The notes under the pieces are model-generated. The model saw nothing but the letters and a program-made list of their open reading frames with translations, was not told the DNA's origin and did not search any database. 64,000 bases of DNA from NCBI GenBank assembly GCA_047620505.1, contig JBLHKS010000010.1, positions 12,126-76,125 on the forward strand, written 5' to 3'. Both the position numbers and the translations under genes were made by a program. Source of the DNA: JBLHKS01 sp047620505 (GTDB lineage: Bacteria > Verrucomicrobiota > Verrucomicrobiia > Verrucomicrobiales > DEV007). Below, one piece after another: positions 36,898 to 46,791 of this stretch (the stretch's first letter is position 1; every line of letters starts with the position of its first letter).

Positions 36898-37461
36898 ATG
36901 TTCCTTTTTCGAAAAATCCTCTCTTTCATCATCGGTGGGATCGTCACCGTGTTTCTTTTGTTTTATGTGATTTTTCTGCCGCTGTTTTCCTGGATTCCAG
37001 ACAAAGATCTGCCGGAGGGCTTGGGTCTGGAGAATTTCGAAAAGGTGATTTGGGTTGATCGCGATAAGCAGATTTTTTACGCCTATGAGAAGGGCGAGCT
37101 GCTCCATAAATTCCTGGTCGTGACGGGTCGAACCGGAAAGGAAACTCCGCTCGGGGTCCACGCGGTTGCGTGGAAGGACGCGGATTATTATAGCAGGGAA
37201 TACGACATGGCTCCGATGCCGTATTCGATGTTTTTCATCGCGTCACGAGGAATGGCGATCCACGGCAGCAAGGCGATTCCGTGGCGTTGGCGGCATAACG
37301 ATTTGATGCCGGACACGCCTGCGGGTTCGGGCGGTTGCATCAGTTTGACGAAGGCGAATGCGAAAACTGTTTTCGAGTGGGCGGACGTCGGGACGCCAGT
37401 TGTCGTGACCGGAACGGAGGTCGAACGCGAGCTTGCGGAGCTTGAAAATCCGCCCAAATAG
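36898..37461 (+). CDS. L,D-transpeptidase (YkuD domain), membrane anchored
   Basis: The 187-residue protein starts with a membrane anchor (about residues 6-28). The YkuD domain has the catalytic H-G-S-K and G-S-G-G-C-I-S-L blocks; the usual S-H-G-C-R reads S-G-G-C-I-S, so the catalytic Cys is kept but the following Arg is Ser. It should crosslink peptidoglycan or attach proteins outside the membrane. The ATG at 36898 is chosen because it begins the anchor. Another transpeptidase gene follows. Confidence 0.85.
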   Translation: MFLFRKILSFIIGGIVTVFLLFYVIFLPLFSWIPDKDLPEGLGLENFEKVIWVDRDKQIFYAYEKGELLHKFLVVTGRTGKETPLGVHAVAWKDADYYSREYDMAPMPYSMFFIASRGMAIHGSKAIPWRWRHNDLMPDTPAGSGGCISLTKANAKTVFEWADVGTPVVVTGTEVERELAELENPPK

Positions 37462-37484
37462 CTTATATCAGCGGTTTGCACCGA

Positions 37485-37521
37485 CTGTTTGAAGGCGGAC
37501 GCAAGCAGGACCGTCAAACAG
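37485..37521 (+). other. Inverted repeat between the two transpeptidase genes
   Basis: CTGTTTGA at 37485 and TCAAACAG at 37514 form a perfect 8-bp inverted repeat with a 21-nt loop that can pair further. No T-run follows, so it is either a weak RNA hairpin or a processing or regulatory site ahead of the second transpeptidase. It lies 18 bp before that gene's start. Confidence 0.45.
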
Positions 37522-37538
37522 CTCTACTCAACGTTCCG

Positions 37539-38078
37539 ATGATCAATAAACCTACCCCATTCAGCTCGCGTTCCCGCAGACGACTTCTCGCTTCCCTAAT
37601 TGCGATCCTGTCGTTCGGAATTTGTGGCGTGGGCTTCGCTGCTGAAAAAGCGGACCAGGTGATCATCAAGAAAGGGGCGCGGAAAATGATGCTGATGAAG
37701 AATGGAAAGGTTCTGAGATCGTATCGAATAGCCCTCGGTGCCAGACCCACTGGCCACAAACAGCAGCAGGGCGATGAGCGGACTCCCGAAGGAAATTACA
37801 CGCTCGATTACCGCAATCCTGGAAGTAAATTCCATCGGTCGATCCACGTTTCGTATCCAAATGCGAAGGATCGTGCAGCCGCAAAGAAGCGAGGTGTCAG
37901 CCCCGGGGGCGAGATTTTCGTCCACGGCGTTCCCGGTGCCACCCCCGACAATCAGATCGTCCAGGCGGCTTTGAATCGCACGAATTGGACCGACGGCTGC
38001 ATCGCGGTCACGAACGACGAGATGGACGAAATCTGGGCGATGGTTTCAGACGGCACACCGATTCGGATCGATCCCTGA
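37539..38078 (+). CDS. Secreted L,D-transpeptidase (YafK-like)
   Basis: The 179-residue protein has a basic N-terminus and a hydrophobic signal (about residues 16-34). The domain contains G-D-x-R-T-P-E-G-N-Y-T-L, S-I-H-V-S-Y-P-N, I-F-V-H-G and the catalytic T-D-G-C-I-A-V. It resembles the YafK/murein L,D-transpeptidase family. It shares strand and orientation with the preceding YkuD gene, but the two are only distantly alike, so this is not a recent duplication. The ATG at 37539 is chosen over one 21 codons upstream because it places the basic region directly before the signal. Confidence 0.86.
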   Translation: MINKPTPFSSRSRRRLLASLIAILSFGICGVGFAAEKADQVIIKKGARKMMLMKNGKVLRSYRIALGARPTGHKQQQGDERTPEGNYTLDYRNPGSKFHRSIHVSYPNAKDRAAAKKRGVSPGGEIFVHGVPGATPDNQIVQAALNRTNWTDGCIAVTNDEMDEIWAMVSDGTPIRIDP

Positions 38079-38179
38079 TTCGCTCGAATTGGCGGTGTTT
38101 GCTCGGCTCGGAGGTGAATGATCGATGGTCATAAAAACCGTTGAATTTCCGCGATTCAACGCTCTCTCCGTCGCCCGTT

Positions 38180-41100
38180 ATGAACCTGAAAACCGTTTTC
38201 GCCTTTATCGTTTGCTTGGCTTTCGCCCCGTTTTCTTACGGCGCGGACGCAGAAGATCTCGCCCGTAAATTCCAGCAGCTGCCGACGGTTCCCGAGGCGG
38301 AAGTGCCGGAGCTTTCCAACGAACTCGGCCCGTTTCGCGGGGCGATCAAGCACGACGGCTACGTCGGCCACACCTGGGCGGCGTTTCCGCAAATCGAGAA
38401 TGCGGCGAGTCTGGATGTCGATCCGAAAGGTCGCGTTTTCGTGACCGAGGCGAACCGATTCTGGCTCGGCGTGCCGGATTTGCGCGGGGCGAACGAGATG
38501 ATCCGCGACGACTTCAAACTGGAGACCGTCAACGACCGGCTCGCGATGTACGAGAAGTTCAAAGCCAACTTTCCGGAAGGCTGGTTCAGCAAAGTCGCCG
38601 ACCGAATCGTTCGGCTCGAAGACAGTGACGGCAACGGCGCGCCGGATCGTCGCACGCTGTTTTCCGATCACTTCAAGCGGCCGCAAGACGGGATCGGTTT
38701 CTCGATTCTGGCTGAGAACGACGCCGTCTATTTCACCTGCATCCCGAGCGTCTGGAAAATGACCGACGGCGATGACGATGGCGTCGCCGACACCCACGAG
38801 GAGATCTCGACCGGCTACGGCGTGCGCGTTTCTTTCATCGGCCACGACCTCCACGGCGTGGTTCGCGGGCCTGACGGGCGGCTCTATTTTTCGGTCGGCG
38901 ACCGGAGTTACAACGTGACCGACAGCGAGGGCAAAAATCACAACGGCGCGGGTCGCGGCGCGGTTTTCCGCTGCGAATCGGATGGCTCGGGACTCGAGGT
39001 TTTCGCGACGGGTTTGCGCAATCCGCAGGAACTCGCGTTCGACGAATTCGGCAATCTTTTCACTTTCGACAACACCGGCGACATCGGCGACAAGGCCCGA
39101 ATGGTCTACGTGATCGAAGGCTCCGATTCCGGCTGGAACATGGCCCATCAGTCGCCTCATCACTACGCCAAGGTCCTTGATTGGGGCGAGTTTCGTCCGC
39201 CCAAATCGATGTGGGTCGAGGAGCGGATGTTCGATCTCTGGAACGAAACCCAGCCGCAATGGGTTTACCCGCCGGCTTCACACGTTTCCAGCGGACCGTC
39301 CGGATTCACCTACTTAACCGGCGATGCGGTTCCCGAGGACCTGAGAAACAATTTTCTCCTGACCGACTACCGCGGCGACATCGGCCGCTCGACCACTTGG
39401 GCGGTTTCCTACGAGCCGAAGGGCGCTGGCTACGCTGCGAAGGAGGTTCGCGAATTCGTGAGCGGTCTAGCAGCTGCTGACGTGGAAATCGGTGCCGATG
39501 GCCGGATTTTCTTCGCGGATTTCGGCGGCGGCTGGAGCGTGAACACGAATGCTTCGGTGCAGGTGTTAGAGCAGAAAAGTGCGGAACTCAAAGAAGCTGG
39601 CGCTGGCGTGGCGAAGCTGATCGCGAACGGCATCCCGCTTGGAAACACACCGGAAAACACGAAGCTTGCGATGGATCTCCTCGGTCATCCAGATCTGCGA
39701 GTCCGCCAGATGGCGCAGTTTTGGATTCGCAGCGCGGGCGAGCACTACGCCTTTCGCGAGGTCGCGCAGAACTCGAAGAATCAGTTAGCGCGGCTGCATG
39801 CGATGTGGGGCGTCGGACAACTCATCCAGACGGGCGAGACGAGCGATGATTTCGTCCAATCCATGCTTGCGGACGAAGATCCGGAAATCCGTGCGAACGC
39901 AGCCCGTGTCCTCGGCGATTGCCGAGTCGAAGCCGCTCGTACCGATCTACTCGGACGGCTGATGGACGATTCGCTCCGCGTTCGTTCGCAGGCCGCGATC
40001 GCGCTCGGTCGCATTTGCGAATCTGGCGATGCTGAAGCCATCGACGCTCTCTACTCGGCAAACTCAGCCGAGACCGACGTCGTCCTGCGTCACTCGATTC
40101 TTTCCGCACTCGACCGCATCGGAACAGCCGCATCCGCTGTCGCTCGTGTTGGCAGTGGTGACCGCGAACAGCGCCTGCTCGCTGTGCTCTTTCTCCGCCG
40201 CCACGAAAGTCTGGATTTAACCGTTTTCCGTCGCGACGCAGATCCGCAGATCCAGCGTGAGGTCGTCCGTGGAATCTACGATACAGCCGTGCTCGACACG
40301 CCCATCGGGAGAGCCGTCGCTCAAATGAACCCGAAAGATTTGCCCGATTCGCTGCAACGCCGGGTCATCGCCGCGAATTACCGCCTCGGTAAGCCGAAAA
40401 ATGCCCAGCGCATGCTTGAACTCGCCGGCGACGAATCGCTCAAGGTCCAAGTCCGCGAGTACGCTCTCCACGGTCTTCGCATGTGGCCCGCGTCGATCGA
40501 CACCGACCCCGTCCTCGGGCACTACCGGCCGCAAGTCGTCACCGACCGCTCGAAGGAAGGTCTCGCCGCCGCGCTCACCGCTGGCCTGCGACGTTTCCTA
40601 ACCGAGAAGCACGATCCCAAGCTCGTCGCGCTCGCCACGAACCTCGCTAACGAAATCGGTGTCGCGCTCGACGAATCCACGCTCCTCAAGCAGGTCGTCG
40701 ACACCTCGCTCGACGCCGACGTTCGCGTCGCGACGCTCGACAGTTTGGCGAAATTGGCAAAGCCGAAGCACGACGCGATCATCCGTTCGCTCCTCGATTC
40801 CGAGGCTCCTGAAGTCCAAGCCGGCGCGATTCGCCACGCTGCGGCGCGCAAACTGGACGGGATCGAATCGATCGCTCTCAAAGCCGTCGAGACCGGTCCG
40901 ATTCCGGCCGCCCGAACGGCAATCGGCGTGCTCGATCAAACGAAGCTCGAGCCGTTCTGGAGCCTGCGTGATTCCAATTTACGGAAGGAACTTTGGCTCG
41001 ATGTCTACCAGCAGCTGCTGGCCGCTGGCGACGCTAAAGTCCAAGCTTGGGCGACGGCGATGATGGGAAATCCGCAGACTCTGACGCTTCACGGTGGTGA

Positions 41101-41569
41101 TGTCAGGAAGGGCGAAGTGGTCTTCCAGAACCAGGGTGCTTGCCTGCAATGCCACACGATCAGCGGTTCGGGCGGAGTCCAAGGACCGGACCTGACGCTC
41201 CTCGCCGAGCGCCTGAAATCGGACAAAATCCTCGAGTCGTTGATCAACCCGAACGCCGAAATCTCTGAGGGCTTCGGCATCACGACTGCGATCCTGAAAG
41301 AGGGGACTTCGGTGATCGGGCGGATCACCAAAGAAACTGAGACGCACCTTTTGTTGACCGGCCTGGATGGCAAGGAGATCGAAGTCAAACGAGCTGACGT
41401 CGCAACGCTGACTCCGCCGATTTCGGCCATGCCGCCGATGGCATTGGCGCTGCAGTTGCCGGATTTGCGCGATCTGATCGCCTATCTCGAAAGCCGGACC
41501 AAAGAGACTGCGGCGGCAGAAGATGCCGCTAGTCACGGCGAGGGTGAAGACGAGAAGATTGCGAAGTAA
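38180..41569 (+). CDS. PVC-type propeller/HEAT/cytochrome c fusion protein
   Basis: The 1129-residue secreted protein (signal peptide about residues 1-18) has a six-bladed glucose-dehydrogenase-like propeller with D-x-D-G-N/D-G Ca-binding-like loops (about residues 60-450), a long HEAT-repeat region (about 480-960), and a C-terminal cytochrome c domain with C-L-Q-C-H (Cys988) ahead of G-P-D-L-T. It is probably periplasmic and membrane-associated, passing electrons during degradation of a sugar or other substrate. The ATG at 38180 starts the signal peptide. It converges on a sulfatase with a 6-bp gap. Confidence 0.9.
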   Translation: MNLKTVFAFIVCLAFAPFSYGADAEDLARKFQQLPTVPEAEVPELSNELGPFRGAIKHDGYVGHTWAAFPQIENAASLDVDPKGRVFVTEANRFWLGVPDLRGANEMIRDDFKLETVNDRLAMYEKFKANFPEGWFSKVADRIVRLEDSDGNGAPDRRTLFSDHFKRPQDGIGFSILAENDAVYFTCIPSVWKMTDGDDDGVADTHEEISTGYGVRVSFIGHDLHGVVRGPDGRLYFSVGDRSYNVTDSEGKNHNGAGRGAVFRCESDGSGLEVFATGLRNPQELAFDEFGNLFTFDNTGDIGDKARMVYVIEGSDSGWNMAHQSPHHYAKVLDWGEFRPPKSMWVEERMFDLWNETQPQWVYPPASHVSSGPSGFTYLTGDAVPEDLRNNFLLTDYRGDIGRSTTWAVSYEPKGAGYAAKEVREFVSGLAAADVEIGADGRIFFADFGGGWSVNTNASVQVLEQKSAELKEAGAGVAKLIANGIPLGNTPENTKLAMDLLGHPDLRVRQMAQFWIRSAGEHYAFREVAQNSKNQLARLHAMWGVGQLIQTGETSDDFVQSMLADEDPEIRANAARVLGDCRVEAARTDLLGRLMDDSLRVRSQAAIALGRICESGDAEAIDALYSANSAETDVVLRHSILSALDRIGTAASAVARVGSGDREQRLLAVLFLRRHESLDLTVFRRDADPQIQREVVRGIYDTAVLDTPIGRAVAQMNPKDLPDSLQRRVIAANYRLGKPKNAQRMLELAGDESLKVQVREYALHGLRMWPASIDTDPVLGHYRPQVVTDRSKEGLAAALTAGLRRFLTEKHDPKLVALATNLANEIGVALDESTLLKQVVDTSLDADVRVATLDSLAKLAKPKHDAIIRSLLDSEAPEVQAGAIRHAAARKLDGIESIALKAVETGPIPAARTAIGVLDQTKLEPFWSLRDSNLRKELWLDVYQQLLAAGDAKVQAWATAMMGNPQTLTLHGGDVRKGEVVFQNQGACLQCHTISGSGGVQGPDLTLLAERLKSDKILESLINPNAEISEGFGITTAILKEGTSVIGRITKETETHLLLTGLDGKEIEVKRADVATLTPPISAMPPMALALQLPDLRDLIAYLESRTKETAAAEDAASHGEGEDEKIAK

Positions 41570-41575
41570 CTTCGA

Positions 41576-42988
41576 TCATCGCGTCCAGAACGGCTCTTCC
41601 ATCTCGCCGTTGAGCCCGGACCAAACCTTCAGGAGCTGCTGGACGCGCTCGGGATTTTCTTCAGCGAGGTCGCGACTTTCACTGCTGTCCTCAGCGAGGT
41701 TGTAGAGTTCCCATTTTGGCTCCTGACCTCGCTGCGGATTCTTGAGCAATTTCCAATCGCCGGAGCGGAGAGCCGTCTTCGGTCCGAGTCGCCAGAACAG
41801 GGTTTCGTGCGGGTTGCCCTCGTTCACGCCGGTCAAAAACGGGAGGAGGTCGACGCCGTCGAGATTTCTCGGAGGATCCGGCCGAGTCGCGGCGATCGTC
41901 GCGAAAACGTCTAACGAAATTACCGGCTTCGTGAAAACTTGACCGCCTTCCAGTTTCGCTGGCCACTGCATCAGAAACGGCACGCGTAGGCCGCCTTCAT
42001 AGACGCTGCCCTTGCCGTCTCGCAGAGCGCCGTTACTCGAAGTCAGCTCGCGGGTCGGCCCGCCGTTGTCGCTGAAGAAAACCACGATCGTGTTGTCGTC
42101 GAGCCCGGTTTCACGCAATTTTCCTAACACCTCGCCCACGCTATCGTCCATGTTAGCCAGCATCGCCGCGAAAATCCGGCGATGAACATCTTCGATGTGG
42201 GCGAACTTTTCCATGTAGGCGTCGGCACCCTGGAGCGGGCTGTGAACTGCGTTGTAGGCGAGGTTGAGGAAGAAAGGCCGGTCCTGGCTGCGATCGATAA
42301 AATCGACGGCCTCGCGAGTGAGGGCGTCGGTCAGGTACTCAGTCTCGACAACCGGCTGGCCTCCACGAACGATCGGGTTGTTCGCGTCGTAGTCCGGTTC
42401 GTTTCCGTTCATGTGGGTCGAGTAAATCGTTCGCCCATCTTCAGAAATCCAGCGACCATCGCCGCCGCCGGGCAACGCGAGGCGGCGCTCCATCGTGACC
42501 ACGCCGCGATAAGGCGGGGGAACGAAATAATGACCCTCGTGGGTGAAGCCAAAAAACTCATCAAACCCATGCCGAAACGGATGAAACTTCGCGGTTCCGC
42601 CGAGGTGCCATTTTCCCACCAACGAAGTCACGTAGCCCGCTTCGACAAGGTGCTCGGCGAGGGTGACCTGGCTGAGCGGCAGACCTGCGTCAGGATCTTC
42701 GCTATGATGGCCGGTCGGGTTGAACTCGTAGCCGAAGCGAGTTTGATATCGGCCTGTCAGGAAGCCGGCGCGTGACGCACTGCAGTAAGCAGCGGTAACG
42801 TAGCCTTGGGTGAAGCGAACGCCGTTCGCCGCGATCGAGTCGATGTTTGGCGTCGGGATTTCTGCATTGCCCTGACAGCTCAGTTCTCCATAACCGAGGT
42901 CATCGGCTACGATCAGAACGAGATTCGGCGGCTCAGCAGCTGCTGACAACGCGTAGAGAAAACAAGCGCAAAAAAGGAGACGGACCAT
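41576..42988 (-). CDS. Secreted sulfatase (formylglycine-dependent)
   Basis: The 470-residue protein starts at 42988 with a signal peptide (about residues 1-18). D-D-L-G-Y-G-E is the metal site, and C-S-A-S-R with Cys69 is the formylglycine motif (A in place of P is a common variant). It follows the cytochrome-WD40 gene by 44 bp on the same strand and is the last member of the five-gene cluster 41576-49052. The cluster context suggests it desulfates the substrate handled by the associated surface proteins. One palindrome copy lies in the signal region as S-A-A-A-E. Confidence 0.92.
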   Translation of the reverse strand: MVRLLFCACFLYALSAAAEPPNLVLIVADDLGYGELSCQGNAEIPTPNIDSIAANGVRFTQGYVTAAYCSASRAGFLTGRYQTRFGYEFNPTGHHSEDPDAGLPLSQVTLAEHLVEAGYVTSLVGKWHLGGTAKFHPFRHGFDEFFGFTHEGHYFVPPPYRGVVTMERRLALPGGGDGRWISEDGRTIYSTHMNGNEPDYDANNPIVRGGQPVVETEYLTDALTREAVDFIDRSQDRPFFLNLAYNAVHSPLQGADAYMEKFAHIEDVHRRIFAAMLANMDDSVGEVLGKLRETGLDDNTIVVFFSDNGGPTRELTSSNGALRDGKGSVYEGGLRVPFLMQWPAKLEGGQVFTKPVISLDVFATIAATRPDPPRNLDGVDLLPFLTGVNEGNPHETLFWRLGPKTALRSGDWKLLKNPQRGQEPKWELYNLAEDSSESRDLAEENPERVQQLLKVWSGLNGEMEEPFWTR

Positions 42989-43032
42989 GCCTGACTTTTG
43001 CCATCGGCTTCGACTCACTCAACCGAAATGAA

Positions 43033-44313
43033 CTACTTTGGCGCAGCGACAAACTCGATCAGCGATTCGTCGATTTTCTCGACATCCCAGATTCGAACCC
43101 GCCCATCTTCGCTGCCTGCGGCCAGCCGGGTGCCGTCCGAACTTACCGCGATGCTGAGCGCGGTTGCCTTGAAATTCGCGCACTTATTTCCATCCTCGAA
43201 ATTGGCCGACTCACCGCTGGAAACGACCAGGCGCTCGCTCGTGAGAGCCGCGATCCCGTAGATCGTTTCAGGCGTTTGGAAGTACTCGCGAACGGTGCCG
43301 CCATCGTTGATCCGCCAACGCATCAGCTTGCGATCCGCCGCGCCGGTGAAGACGTCTTCGGCGGTTGGGTGAAACCAGACTGCGTAGATCGATTCGTTAT
43401 GACCGGTGTAGCTCGTTAGCCGCTTCTTCGATTCCAGATCAAATACTTTTGCCGTGTGGTCACGGCTGGCAGACGCAATTTTGGTTCCGTCAGGATTCCA
43501 GCAAACCGCGTTAACCCAGTTTGAGTGATTGGAGAAAACGATCTCTTCGCTCCAGCCTTCAGTCTCGAAAATTCGCACGGTTCCATCCGCTCCGCCGCTT
43601 GCCAACCGCGTGCCGTCTGGGCTGAAGCGCGCCGAAAAACAGAGGTCGTCGATTCGATGGAGAATCTGGCTGACCTCACCGGATTCGAACTCCAGAATCC
43701 GGACTTCGCCGAGCCGCCCCGGGATGCCGCCCGCAGCCGCGATTGTGGTTCCGTCAGGGCTGAGATCGATCGAGTGAACCCGCTCCGGAAGATTGCCGAT
43801 ACGGCGTTCAAGCTTGCCTGTTGCGACGCTCCAGACCGTGATTTCGCGATAGCCACTCGCCAGCAGCTGCTGGCCATCAGGCGAGAAAGCAACCGCCGTA
43901 ATCGGGATCGGCCGCGCGTAAAATTCGGGAGCAGGCGGGTGAGTCGCTGTTGGAATGATCGATGCAAGCGAGGCGGCTGGATCGTCACCGTCAAACTTCG
44001 CGCCTTCGTCCATCCAGCGCTTGATCAACGAAATTTGTTCAGCCGAAAGCGGATCCGAATCCGGCGGCATGAGGTCATCGTCATCGTCAGTGCTGACCCG
44101 ATAATGAAGTTCGTCGGCACCGGCTTTGATTGCGAATTCGTAGGTGTCGAGCCGGAACTTGCCCTTGGCCTTTTTCGGTCCATGGCAGGACTGACATTGC
44201 GCCAGAAAAATCGGCGCGATGTCCGATTTGAACGAGACCGGATCGGCTGCAATCGCCCTGCCTGCCAAAGCGAGAACGAGCGTCGCGATTCTAATGCTGA
44301 AACAGGAATTCAT
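43033..44313 (-). CDS. Planctomycete-type cytochrome c with WD40 propeller
   Basis: The protein has 426 residues with a signal peptide ending near residue 22. A cytochrome-like domain with C-Q-S-C-H-G is at residues 38-43. A WD40 propeller follows (about 130-420), with repeats such as F-S-P-D-G and W-D at blade ends. The ATG at 44313 follows an in-frame GTG; the start lies inside the end of the upstream DUF1549 gene, a 23-bp overlap that implies translational coupling. It is probably a periplasmic or surface electron-transfer scaffold. Confidence 0.88.
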   Translation of the reverse strand: MNSCFSIRIATLVLALAGRAIAADPVSFKSDIAPIFLAQCQSCHGPKKAKGKFRLDTYEFAIKAGADELHYRVSTDDDDDLMPPDSDPLSAEQISLIKRWMDEGAKFDGDDPAASLASIIPTATHPPAPEFYARPIPITAVAFSPDGQQLLASGYREITVWSVATGKLERRIGNLPERVHSIDLSPDGTTIAAAGGIPGRLGEVRILEFESGEVSQILHRIDDLCFSARFSPDGTRLASGGADGTVRIFETEGWSEEIVFSNHSNWVNAVCWNPDGTKIASASRDHTAKVFDLESKKRLTSYTGHNESIYAVWFHPTAEDVFTGAADRKLMRWRINDGGTVREYFQTPETIYGIAALTSERLVVSSGESANFEDGNKCANFKATALSIAVSSDGTRLAAGSEDGRVRIWDVEKIDESLIEFVAAPK

Positions 44314-46777
44314 CACGATTGATCACGGCCCAAACGAGGTCTTCGAAAGCTTTTGCCTTGTCGCCTGCACCGTCCACGTAGTTCAGAGCGATCTCCATTT
44401 CGCGCTCACTTGGACGTCGCGTGAACGCGCGAAGATAAAGTTCGGCGATCACGGTTTTGAGATCCGCGTTTTGCGCTACGGCTTTCTGAAAGCGGTTTTC
44501 CGGCGACGTAAGCTTTGATTGAATCGTCTGGCCATTGAAGAGTTCTAACGCTTGCCCCAAGCTCGTCTCGTAGCCACGCTCGCATTCGCAAACCGTTTGC
44601 CGCTCCGGCTGTCCGAACGTCTTCAAAAACTCAGTATTCCCGATCTCCGCGATGACGTGCGGCTTCAAATCCGGTGCCGGGAGTTGCGTCGCCCGCATCC
44701 CGTTCGGCGCGAATGCGAAACGCTCGGCAACCCCCGTGATATCGCAAATCGCGTCCAGCAGCTGCTCGGCTGAGAGACGGCGCGGAGTCTGGTGTGAAGC
44801 GAAACGAACGTCATCGCGATTCGAGTCATTCGGAGCTGAGCTTGCCTGGTAAGTCCGGCTGCTGAGAATCCTTCGAATTACGTGCTTACGATCAAAACCA
44901 TGCGCAACAAAATCGACAGCGAGCGCGTCGAGCAATTTTGCATTCGCAGGCGGATTGGAATCGCGGAAATCATCGAATGGCTCGACGATTCCCCGTCCCA
45001 TGAGGTGCGTCCAGATTCGATTGACCTCCACACGCGCGAAGAACGGGTTTTTCTCTGAGGTAAGCCAAGTTGCGAACGCCTCGCGCCGGTCCGCTTCCGC
45101 CTCGATCGGCAGCTCCCCGGCACCCGGTGCCCAAGGCTGCATTTCCGCGCCAGTGGCCGGATGTTTGACCTCGCCGCCCGGCTTCGTCCAAACGACAACC
45201 TCGCCGGATTTGCCGATCTTCTTTGTCGTGATTCGATTAAAAAAGGCGCTCAAGCCATAGTAGTTGTCCTGTGTCCACGCTTCGTAAGGGTGGTTATGGC
45301 ATTTGGCGCAGGCGATTCGTGTGCCGAGAAAGAGCTGCGAGGTCGACTCCATGATGTCAGACGTGTCTGAGCCTGATCGGTAGTAGTTTGTTTGTGGGTT
45401 TGTCAGGTTGCTTCCTGAGGCGAGCAGGATCTGACGCGCGAACTCGTCATACGGCCGGTTTTCGGCGACCGCTTCGTGGATCCAGCGATGAAATTTGTAG
45501 ACGCCTTTGTGGCCGATCTGCTTGGTACTGAGTTTGAGCAAGTCGCCCCATTTTTGAGCCCAGAACGCCGCGTGGTCCTTGGATTCAAGCAGCTCGTCGA
45601 TCAATTTGGCGCGCTTGTCAGGATCGGAGTTGTCCAGAAAATAGAGCGCTGCGTCCGGCGTCGGCAGCAGGCCGGTTACGTCCAGATGAACGCGGCGAAG
45701 GAAGACTTCATCGCTGCACAGCTCGCTTGGCAGGTACTGGAACTGGCGCAGCTTGGCGTGGACGTGCTCGTCGATGTAATTCGCCGGCTCAGGCGCGCTC
45801 CAGACGAAATTTTCAACGTTGTCGACGAAACTGACCAGTGTGCTCTCCAACTGTTCGAGGTAGCGCACGATCACAGCCGCTTCGCCACGCCGGAGACCGA
45901 CCGCGAGTCCGCGTCGACTGACTTTGCAGACGGTTTCGTCGGAGCTCTGGAAAACTGCGAGATGCGTCACGTCGCGGACGGCACCGTCCTCAAATTTTGC
46001 TTCGACTCGAAACTGCTGAACGTGATGCGGCCGCCGCCGAAAGACATTCGAACCAGGGGTGATTTCGATGCCAACACACTTCGGAGCGTCGCTGTCGATC
46101 GCGCAGCCTTCGGCGATCCAATCGATCAGCAGCTGCTGGTCGAGTTCGCCCTTTTCCAACCGTTTACCGCCTTCATGGGCGATCCGGTTTTGCGGCTTGG
46201 CGAGCAGCAAACTGCTTTCCGGTTCGAGCAAATTGACGCGTCGGCCGAACTCTTCGCGGACGATGGTCTGGGCGTCGAGCGCCGGGTTTGACGCGAAAAG
46301 TGAGAGGCGGAATCCACCCTTTCCATGCGGCGCGCCGTGACACCCGCCGGTGCTGCAACCAGCGCGGGCGAAGACCGCGAGGGCGTGGTTGTGAAAGCTG
46401 ACCGGTTGCGGCTCAGCACCGACGTTGATCCGAGCGACCGCAGTTTGGCCGCCAGCCTTGATGAGGATCGTGGTTTGGCCATCGGCGAGCGGCGTAACCG
46501 ATCCGCGATCGTCAATTCTGGCAATGTCAGGGTCAGCAATTTCGTACTTCGCGATTCGGGTCAAGTCTGCGGACTCGGCATTCTCGTAGTTGCCCGTGAC
46601 GACGAATTGAACGCGTTGCCGCGAGCCGGTGATCGTGAAATCCGCGGGCGTGACCTGAATTTTGACTGGCGCACCAGGATCGACGGCGGCAATCGGCAGG
46701 TCTGATTCTTTGACGAGATTGGACTCTGCGAGAGCCGGAATCGTCATCAGGAAAAATGTTAGCAAAATCCGTTTCAT
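44291..46777 (-). CDS. DUF1549/DUF1553 protein with N-terminal Ig-like domain
   Basis: The 828-residue secreted protein (signal about residues 1-17) begins with a bacterial Ig-like (BIG2-type) domain, residues about 35-120. A C-x-x-G-x-C-H motif (C-S-T-G-G-C-H-G) follows, then the DUF1549 block with C-A-K-C-H-N-H-P-Y-E-A-W, then DUF1553 ending in W-A-V-I-N-R-D-E-F-L-F. The ATG at 46777 is chosen for the signal peptide. It is the middle of a five-gene cluster and overlaps the next gene. Two dispersed palindromes lie inside. Confidence 0.9.
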   Translation of the reverse strand: MKRILLTFFLMTIPALAESNLVKESDLPIAAVDPGAPVKIQVTPADFTITGSRQRVQFVVTGNYENAESADLTRIAKYEIADPDIARIDDRGSVTPLADGQTTILIKAGGQTAVARINVGAEPQPVSFHNHALAVFARAGCSTGGCHGAPHGKGGFRLSLFASNPALDAQTIVREEFGRRVNLLEPESSLLLAKPQNRIAHEGGKRLEKGELDQQLLIDWIAEGCAIDSDAPKCVGIEITPGSNVFRRRPHHVQQFRVEAKFEDGAVRDVTHLAVFQSSDETVCKVSRRGLAVGLRRGEAAVIVRYLEQLESTLVSFVDNVENFVWSAPEPANYIDEHVHAKLRQFQYLPSELCSDEVFLRRVHLDVTGLLPTPDAALYFLDNSDPDKRAKLIDELLESKDHAAFWAQKWGDLLKLSTKQIGHKGVYKFHRWIHEAVAENRPYDEFARQILLASGSNLTNPQTNYYRSGSDTSDIMESTSQLFLGTRIACAKCHNHPYEAWTQDNYYGLSAFFNRITTKKIGKSGEVVVWTKPGGEVKHPATGAEMQPWAPGAGELPIEAEADRREAFATWLTSEKNPFFARVEVNRIWTHLMGRGIVEPFDDFRDSNPPANAKLLDALAVDFVAHGFDRKHVIRRILSSRTYQASSAPNDSNRDDVRFASHQTPRRLSAEQLLDAICDITGVAERFAFAPNGMRATQLPAPDLKPHVIAEIGNTEFLKTFGQPERQTVCECERGYETSLGQALELFNGQTIQSKLTSPENRFQKAVAQNADLKTVIAELYLRAFTRRPSEREMEIALNYVDGAGDKAKAFEDLVWAVINRDEFLFQH

Positions 46778-46791
46778 CACTTGATTGGCGC

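Noticed and set aside
37485..37521. Rho-independent terminator between the transpeptidase genes
   Set aside because: The stem lacks a following T-run and has a long loop, so I kept it only as an inverted repeat.
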